Shown in pieces: positions 7,742-10,753 of a stretch of DNA of 10,753 nt. Where the stretch lies: contig JAISEA010000075.1 of assembly GCA_031264475.1 (NCBI GenBank), positions 1 to 10,753 on the forward strand, read 5' to 3'. The position numbers and the translations under genes are program-made. How positions within the stretch are numbered: the first letter of the stretch is position 1; each line of letters opens with the position of its first letter. This stretch comes from Treponema sp. (GTDB lineage Bacteria > Spirochaetota > Spirochaetia > Treponematales > Breznakiellaceae). The notes under the pieces were generated by a model, which saw only the letters and a list, made by a program, of their open reading frames with translations, did no database searches and was not told the DNA's origin.

Positions 7742-8653
7742 TTAGAGGTCTTTCAGGTTGAAAGGCGTGCCTTGGTAGACGAAGTTGAGCCAATTTGAGA
7801 AAAAGAGATGGGCGTGGGAGCGCCACCGGACGACCGGGTGTTCTTTGGGATCATCGTGCGGGTAATAGTTTTTCGGTATGGCGATGGGGAGTCCTTTGGC
7901 GATGTCTCGTTTGTATTCCATGTCCATAGTGAGCGGGTCATACTCCAGATGACCGGTAACGAAGATTTCCCTATCATCCAAACTCGTAACGATGAAGACG
8001 CCGGTTTCTTCTGTTTCGGACTGTATTTTGAGGCGTGGTTCCGCGTCTATGGCTATGCGGTCGCTCTCGGTGTGCCGCGATTGGGGCGCGAAAAATTCGT
8101 CGTCAAAGCCCCGGAATAGCGCGGTTCGTTGTTCATTGATGCTGTACGGGAATATGCCGAAGAGTTTCTGCGGCAAGGGGCGTTTGGGGATGTTGTATTT
8201 GTAATACAGACCAGCCTGCGCTCCCCAACAGATATGCAGGGTTGACCATACGTTACGCTTCGCCCATTCCATGACTTCGGTGAATTCCTGCCAATAGTCA
8301 ACTTCCTCAAACGGCAGGGTCTCAACCGGCGCGCCGGTGATAATAATACCGTCAAAACGCTCGTCTTTTATTTTTTTGTAATCAAGATAGAACTTTTCCA
8401 GATGCCCGGGCGGGGCGTTCTTCGACTCATGGCTTCCCATTCTGACAAGGGTAACGTCTACTTGAAGCGGGCTGTTCCCTAAAAGGCGCAACAGTTGAAT
8501 CTCCGTTGTTACGGTTGTCGGCATGAGGTTAAGAATAGCGACTTTGAGCGGTCTAATATCTTGATGAACAGCCCTGACATTCGTTATGACAAAAACCCGC
8601 TCTTCAATCAAGGCATTAAAGGCGGGTAGTTCTATTGGTATTTTTATTGGCAT
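7742..8653 (-). CDS. metA: Homoserine O-acetyltransferase (MetA family, Glu111 type)
   Basis: This catalyses the first committed step of methionine synthesis, acylating the hydroxyl of L-homoserine. The length is 303 residues, usual for MetA. The catalytic Cys142 lies in HICWGAQAGLYY. His235 and Glu237 lie in GHLEYD, the same numbering as in characterised enzymes. The acyl-specificity residue 111 is Glu (ITGAPVETLPFEEV). Published work on Bacillus MetA links Glu111 to acetyl-CoA and Gly111 (E. coli) to succinyl-CoA, so acetyl transfer is predicted here despite frequent 'succinyltransferase' annotation. The ATG at 8653 has GGAGGA at 8666-8661. The promoter at 8684-8712 leaves only about 24 nt of leader, so there is no room for a SAM riboswitch. 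The family call is certain; the acyl donor is an inference. Confidence 0.93.
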   Translation of the reverse strand: MPIKIPIELPAFNALIEERVFVITNVRAVHQDIRPLKVAILNLMPTTVTTEIQLLRLLGNSPLQVDVTLVRMGSHESKNAPPGHLEKFYLDYKKIKDERFDGIIITGAPVETLPFEEVDYWQEFTEVMEWAKRNVWSTLHICWGAQAGLYYKYNIPKRPLPQKLFGIFPYSINEQRTALFRGFDDEFFAPQSRHTESDRIAIDAEPRLKIQSETEETGVFIVTSLDDREIFVTGHLEYDPLTMDMEYKRDIAKGLPIAIPKNYYPHDDPKEHPVVRWRSHAHLFFSNWLNFVYQGTPFNLKDL

Positions 8654-8683
8654 TAGTAATTCCTCCGAGTTATCGAGTTATTC

Positions 8684-8712
8684 AGTATACCGAGCGAAAC
8701 CCTCTCTGTCAA
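8684..8712 (-). promoter_or_regulatory. metA promoter, with its -35 at the edge of the inverted repeat
   Basis: On the minus strand TTGACA (8712-8707) is followed by exactly 17 bp and TATACT (8689-8684), 11 of 12 matches to the sigma-70 consensus. Transcription would begin near 8677. The -35 hexamer belongs to the outer edge of the left inverted-repeat arm, which has a matching TTGACA at the outer edge of the right arm (10567-10572). Confidence 0.75.
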
Positions 8713-8946
8713 CCAGCCGAAGGCTGTTTAACGACTTCACACGGGGTGTTGTCCGAAAGGCGGACCCGCTGTCCCCGTCAGGACGGTTGCGCTTGTAAAC
8801 AAGCGGAACCTACTTGTTGTTAGGGGGCGCCGCTTCCACTGACTTAACGGCTTTAGAATACCCGAAGGGTGCGCTTGCTTTGCAAGCGGAACCTTCGCGC
8901 GGTGTCTGACACCCTACTAACTACTAACTACTAACTATTCACTTTT
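8707..8946 (+). repeat. Left arm of a long imperfect inverted repeat, hairpin-rich
   Basis: This stretch is built of small palindromes: CAGCC-GAA-GGCTG (8714-8726), GTCCG-n5-CGGAC (8751-8765), CGCTTGT-AA-ACAAGCG (8790-8805), ACCC-GAA-GGGT (8860-8870), CGCTTGC-TTT-GCAAGCG (8872-8888) and GGTGTC-T-GACACC (8901-8913). Segment 8872-8918 is the reverse complement of 10337-10383 over 47 bp with two mismatches. Segment 8822-8842 is the exact reverse complement of 10395-10415. The inner end is three heptamers plus one variant (8915-8946), which mirror the long heptamer array on the right. No gene is visible in 8713-8983. Compared with the right arm it carries an extra block at about 8751-8815. Confidence 0.85.
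8915..8946 (-). repeat. Short heptamer stub at the inner edge of the left arm
   Basis: On the minus strand the order is AGTGAAT, then AGTTAGT three times, then AGGGTGT of the arm. The right-hand array ends with the same AGTGAAT variant close to the same AGGGTGT boundary, so the two edges are homologous and inverted. Confidence 0.8.
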
Positions 8947-8983
8947 ATTGTCAGACGTGGTGTCTTTTTGATGGATGTGTCTG

Positions 8984-9661
8984 TCACGGAATGAAGGTGG
9001 AGACGATCTCGCCGAGGGGACCCTTGCCGCCTTGTCGCTCGATTTCCCAGCGTCCCGCCATGTAGACGCGCTTGCCCCGGTCGGACTCGCCGAATTCGAG
9101 GATGAGGCGGCGGCGGGTGTCGAAGGTGGAGTGGATAAGCTCGTCCGCGCTGGTCGGGTCGTGGTCTAGGATAGCCCAGCGCACTTCGATCCCGTGCACG
9201 TCTTTGGGTTTGCCCCTGCTCCCGCTGTTCGCGTCTCGGTAGATCACTTCGATTTGGCGGGGGTTGCCGGCGTGGGGTTCCAGCGCAGGCACGGTATTGG
9301 GCGGCTCGATGCGGCGGGGTTTGGCTCGTTCATGGAGACCAATTATCAGACGGTCTTCCGGGGTTACTTTGGAAGAATTGCGGATATACTCGTTGATGAA
9401 CAAGCGGACTTCCGCTTCCATGACGCCTCTGACGCGGTATTTTGCCTCCGTGTCTATGGGAGAATGGGCTACGAGTGTGGCGGCGTAGGCTATGCGCCAT
9501 GCGTCGCGCGTCGTGAGTAATTTGGCGACCGCCGCGGCGGGGATGTGATCCCACTCCGCTGGATCGCCGTTTGTCCGTTGTTCCGTAAGCTGACAAAGGT
9601 TATTTACTCGGTCATTGAAATTGGCGAAGCTCCTTGGCATAGCTTCGTTTCTGTGCGGCAT
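8984..9661 (-). CDS. Hypothetical protein with helical N-terminus and fibronectin-like C-terminus
   Basis: The protein has 225 residues and unknown function. Residues 1-118 look helical (NFNDRVNNLCQLTEQ, AVAKLLTTRDAWRIAYAATL, KYRVRGVMEAEVRLFINEYI), with a short Pro-rich linker at about 119-135. Residues 136-225 look like a small beta-sandwich: QIEVIYRD, then HGIEVRWAILDH, then DELIHSTFDTRRRLILEF, then GKRVYMAGRWEIERQGGKGPLGEIVSTFIP, reminiscent of fibronectin type III. I associate this arrangement with hypothetical proteins of gut treponemes and other gut bacteria, from memory only. There is no signal peptide or membrane segment. The ATG at 9661 has a strong AAGGAGG site at 9673-9667. It is the only gene inside the inverted-repeat module, and its stop lies 38 bp from the left heptamer stub. 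No transposase, nuclease or toxin motif is visible. Confidence 0.75.
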   Translation of the reverse strand: MPHRNEAMPRSFANFNDRVNNLCQLTEQRTNGDPAEWDHIPAAAVAKLLTTRDAWRIAYAATLVAHSPIDTEAKYRVRGVMEAEVRLFINEYIRNSSKVTPEDRLIIGLHERAKPRRIEPPNTVPALEPHAGNPRQIEVIYRDANSGSRGKPKDVHGIEVRWAILDHDPTSADELIHSTFDTRRRLILEFGESDRGKRVYMAGRWEIERQGGKGPLGEIVSTFIP

Positions 9662-9739
9662 ATATGCCTCCTTGAAATAAAATATAAGGAACGCGCTGGA
9701 AAGAACAGCGTCCGCGCCTTCTCCCTCGCTCTTTTTACC

Positions 9740-9928
9740 TTACGGGTACATACCCCAGCCTTACGGGTACATACCCCAGCCTTATGGGTACGTACCCCAG
9801 CCTTACGGGTACATACCCCAGACTCGCGGGTACGTACCCCAGACTTACGGGTACGTACCCCAGCCTTATGGGTACATACCCCAATCTTACGGGTACGTAC
9901 CCCAACTCTGTGGGTACATAAAGTCAAG
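9740..9928 (+). repeat. Nine 21-bp direct repeats with palindromic core GGGTACGTACCC
   Basis: Units begin at 9740, 9761, 9782, 9803, 9824, 9845, 9866, 9887 and 9908, exactly 21 bp apart with no indel; the ninth is degenerate. The unit consensus is TTACGGGTACRTACCCCAGMC. Units 3, 5, 6 and 8 contain the perfect 12-bp palindrome GGGTACGTACCC, and units 1, 2, 4 and 7 have A in place of the central G. A 21-bp period is two helical turns, so all cores face one side of the DNA. The period is also seven codons, which keeps frames open on both strands without implying a protein. The array lies 79 bp upstream of the start of the hypothetical gene and downstream of its likely promoter. Confidence 0.95.
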
Positions 9929-9947
9929 GCTTAAAGTAGATGTTTAT

Positions 9948-9975
9948 AGTATACAACATTTATTATCCTTGTCAA
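9948..9975 (-). promoter_or_regulatory. Candidate promoter for the enclosed hypothetical gene
   Basis: On the minus strand a perfect TTGACA (9975-9970), 16-bp spacer and TATACT (9953-9948). The -10 is identical to that of the metA promoter. A start near 9941 would place the whole 21-bp repeat array in a leader of about 280 nt before the ATG at 9661. No better promoter is evident between the array and the gene. Confidence 0.6.
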
Positions 9976-10080
9976 TCTAAATCTACGCTTCTTTTCTTTT
10001 TTCAATTCCGGGGTTGGCGTTTAAAAGCGTTCCACCCTACCCGACTCTTCTAAACGCGCCCCCACCAACGGCGGATCGTC
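9976..10080. other. Gene-free spacer between the two repeat arrays
   Basis: This 105-bp stretch begins with a pyrimidine-rich tract (9988-10005) and continues with GC-rich sequence containing GCGTTTAAAAGCG (10018-10030). No ORF, RNA gene or repeat copy is recognised. Together with the leader and the arrays it accounts for the 940-bp gap between the hypothetical gene and the LivM-like gene. Confidence 0.5.
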
Positions 10081-10339
10081 AGTTAGCAGTTAGCAGTTAG
10101 CAGTTAGTAGTTAGCAGTTAGCAGTTAATAGTTAGCAGTTAGTAGTTAGCAGTTAATAGTTAATAGTTAGCAGTTAGCAGTTAGCAGTTAGCAGTTAGTA
10201 GTTAGCAGTTAATAGTTAGCAGTTAGCAGTTAGTAGTTAGCAGTTAGTAGTTAGCAGTTAATAGTTAGCAGTTAGCAGTTAGTAGTTAGCAGTTAGTAGT
10301 TAGTAGTTAGCAGTTAGCAGGTAGCAGTGAATAATTAGC
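10081..10339 (+). repeat. Thirty-seven tandem heptamers, AGTTAGC and variants
   Basis: The 259 bp divide exactly into 37 heptamers with no insertion or deletion. Units 1-34 are of three kinds only: AGTTAGC (21 copies), AGTTAGT (8) and AGTTAAT (5), differing in the last two bases. The final three (AGGTAGC, AGTGAAT, AATTAGC) are degenerate and run in phase into AGGGTGT of the right arm. The three-unit stub at 8915-8946 is the inverted counterpart. Heptamers break reading frames, so the array is not coding. Confidence 0.95.
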
Positions 10340-10572
10340 AGGGTGTCAGACACCGCGCGAAGGTTCCGCTTGCAAGGCAAGCGTAACCGTCATCTCAGTG
10401 GAAGCGGCGCCCCCTTTCAAACAACGCCCCGTGTGAAGTATTGAAACACCCGAAGGGTGCGTCAAGTCAGTGGAAGCGGCGACCCCTTTCTAACAATGCC
10501 CCTCTTGAAGTATTGAAACACCCGAAGGGTGTGAAGTATTTAAACAGCCGAAGGCTGCGAAGGGTGTTGACA
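10337..10572 (-). repeat. Right arm of the long imperfect inverted repeat
   Basis: Reading inward to outward: GGTGTC-A-GACACC (10342-10354), CGCTTGC-AAG-GCAAGCG (10367-10383), the 72-bp tandem units (10395-10538), CAGCC-GAA-GGCTG (10545-10557) and an outer GTGTTGACAC (10565-10573). The first 47 bp mirror 8872-8918 with two mismatches. The outer block matches the left outer block (TGTCAAC, CAGCC..GGCTG, TTTAA, ACTTCACAC) with an extra 8 bp. Small hairpins make up most of the arm, and no gene is visible. Confidence 0.85.
10395..10538 (+). repeat. Two tandem copies of a 72-bp unit within the right arm
   Basis: Copies at 10395-10466 and 10467-10538 both begin TCAGTGGAAGCGGCG and share TGAAGTATTGAAACACCCGA AGGGTG near their ends; about ten positions differ. 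Each ends with a CACCC-GAA-GGGTG hairpin. Parts of the same unit occur inverted in the left arm (8732-8752 and 8822-8842), split by an unrelated hairpin block. Confidence 0.85.
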
Positions 10573-10602
10573 CGGAGCTGTATTTTTAATAAGCTACAAA
10601 AT

Positions 10603-10753
10603 ATGACTACACGGCTCAAAAATACCTTAATACCCGGAATTTTCGCAATTTTAGCGGTCTCTGTTCCGACTATTCTCATCAAACTTGGGGCGATTGACGC
10701 CTATATAGCACAAATCATCACTCTGGGTGGCGTAAACGCCATCCTCGCGGTCA
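10603..10753 (+). CDS. livM: Branched-chain amino acid ABC transporter permease, LivM type (N-terminus only)
   Basis: An ORF opens at ATG 10603 and runs off the window after 50 codons. The translation starts MTTRLKNTLIPGIFAILAVSV and contains two hydrophobic stretches, then AYIAQIITLGGVNAILAV, which resembles the start of LivM permeases (the '...NAILALSLNLVxG' region that leads into the conserved GxxGQxSLG motif just beyond the edge). LivM imports leucine, isoleucine or valine together with LivH and LivFG. No good Shine-Dalgarno lies upstream. An in-frame TTG at 10567 falls in the repeat arm and is less likely. The call rests on a short piece and could change with the next 100 bases. Confidence 0.55.
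   Translation, partial: MTTRLKNTLIPGIFAILAVSVPTILIKLGAIDAYIAQIITLGGVNAILAV

Noticed and set aside
8945..8976. Possible plus-strand terminator, AGAC-GTGGT-GTCT followed by TTTTT
   Set aside because: The stem is only 4 bp and no plus-strand gene lies upstream for it to serve. It does not follow the minus-strand gene in the correct orientation.
8654..8983. SAM riboswitch upstream of metA
   Set aside because: The predicted promoter leaves about 24 nt of leader, and the hairpins beyond it belong to the inverted-repeat arm rather than to a SAM aptamer.
9604..9927. Minus-strand ORF with basic (VRTRKAG)n repeats over the same array
   Set aside because: It would start at a TTG without a Shine-Dalgarno, and it overlaps the start of the well-supported gene at 9661 in another frame. 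It is best explained by the repeat periodicity.
9545..9934. Plus-strand ORF with (LRVHTPA)n heptapeptide repeats across the 21-bp array
   Set aside because: A stop-free 21-bp period opens frames automatically. The ORF also runs antisense through the 5' part of the hypothetical gene and has no ribosome site or independent support.
8915..10339. Heptamer arrays or the 21-bp array as a CRISPR
   Set aside because: There are no unique spacers between units. The periods are 7 and 21 bp and the repeats are contiguous, with no cas genes nearby.

Overview
The window looks like a chromosomal segment of a host-associated spirochaete, most likely a Treponema-type organism. The evidence is a relaxed spirochaetal lipobox (F-F-G-C) on a sugar-binding lipoprotein, a YkgJ-type cysteine-cluster protein that resembles treponemal homologues from memory, and a hypothetical protein of a kind I associate with gut treponemes. 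Base composition is moderate and genes use clear Shine-Dalgarno sites. The taxonomic call is an inference from protein resemblance, because no rRNA or tRNA is present.

Layout. Positions 1-1806 hold the end of an F-type ATP synthase operon (atpD, atpC, + strand). It converges on a minus-strand group: a YjfI/YbjN-like small protein, PspA, and a truncated MutY-like DNA glycosylase (3840 down to 1818). A 182-bp divergent region carries overlapping head-to-head promoters for this group and for a plus-strand sugar ABC transporter operon (4023-7088: lipoprotein binding protein and two permeases, no ATPase gene). The operon continues into a YkgJ-family protein and a 56-aa small ORF (7099-7729). A minus-strand MetA homologue follows (8653-7742). 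Its residue 111 is Glu, which predicts acetyl-CoA use, so it is probably a homoserine O-acetyltransferase, with a near-consensus promoter.

The unusual part is 8707-10572. A 225-aa minus-strand protein of unknown function is enclosed by long, hairpin-rich, imperfect inverted repeats. Between the gene and the right arm lie nine exact 21-bp direct repeats built around the palindrome GGGTACGTACCC (9740-9928), and then 37 in-phase heptamers (AGTTAGC and variants, 10081-10339). The heptamers run directly into the right arm, and a four-unit inverted stub of the same heptamer borders the left arm. Both outer edges carry a TTGACA hexamer reading outward. The left one is the -35 element of the metA promoter. 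A promoter beyond the 21-bp array would transcribe the array as the leader of the enclosed gene. This resembles a non-autonomous mobile or repeat-built module. No transposase or target-site duplication was found.

The window ends inside the N-terminus of a probable LivM branched-chain amino acid permease (10603 onward).
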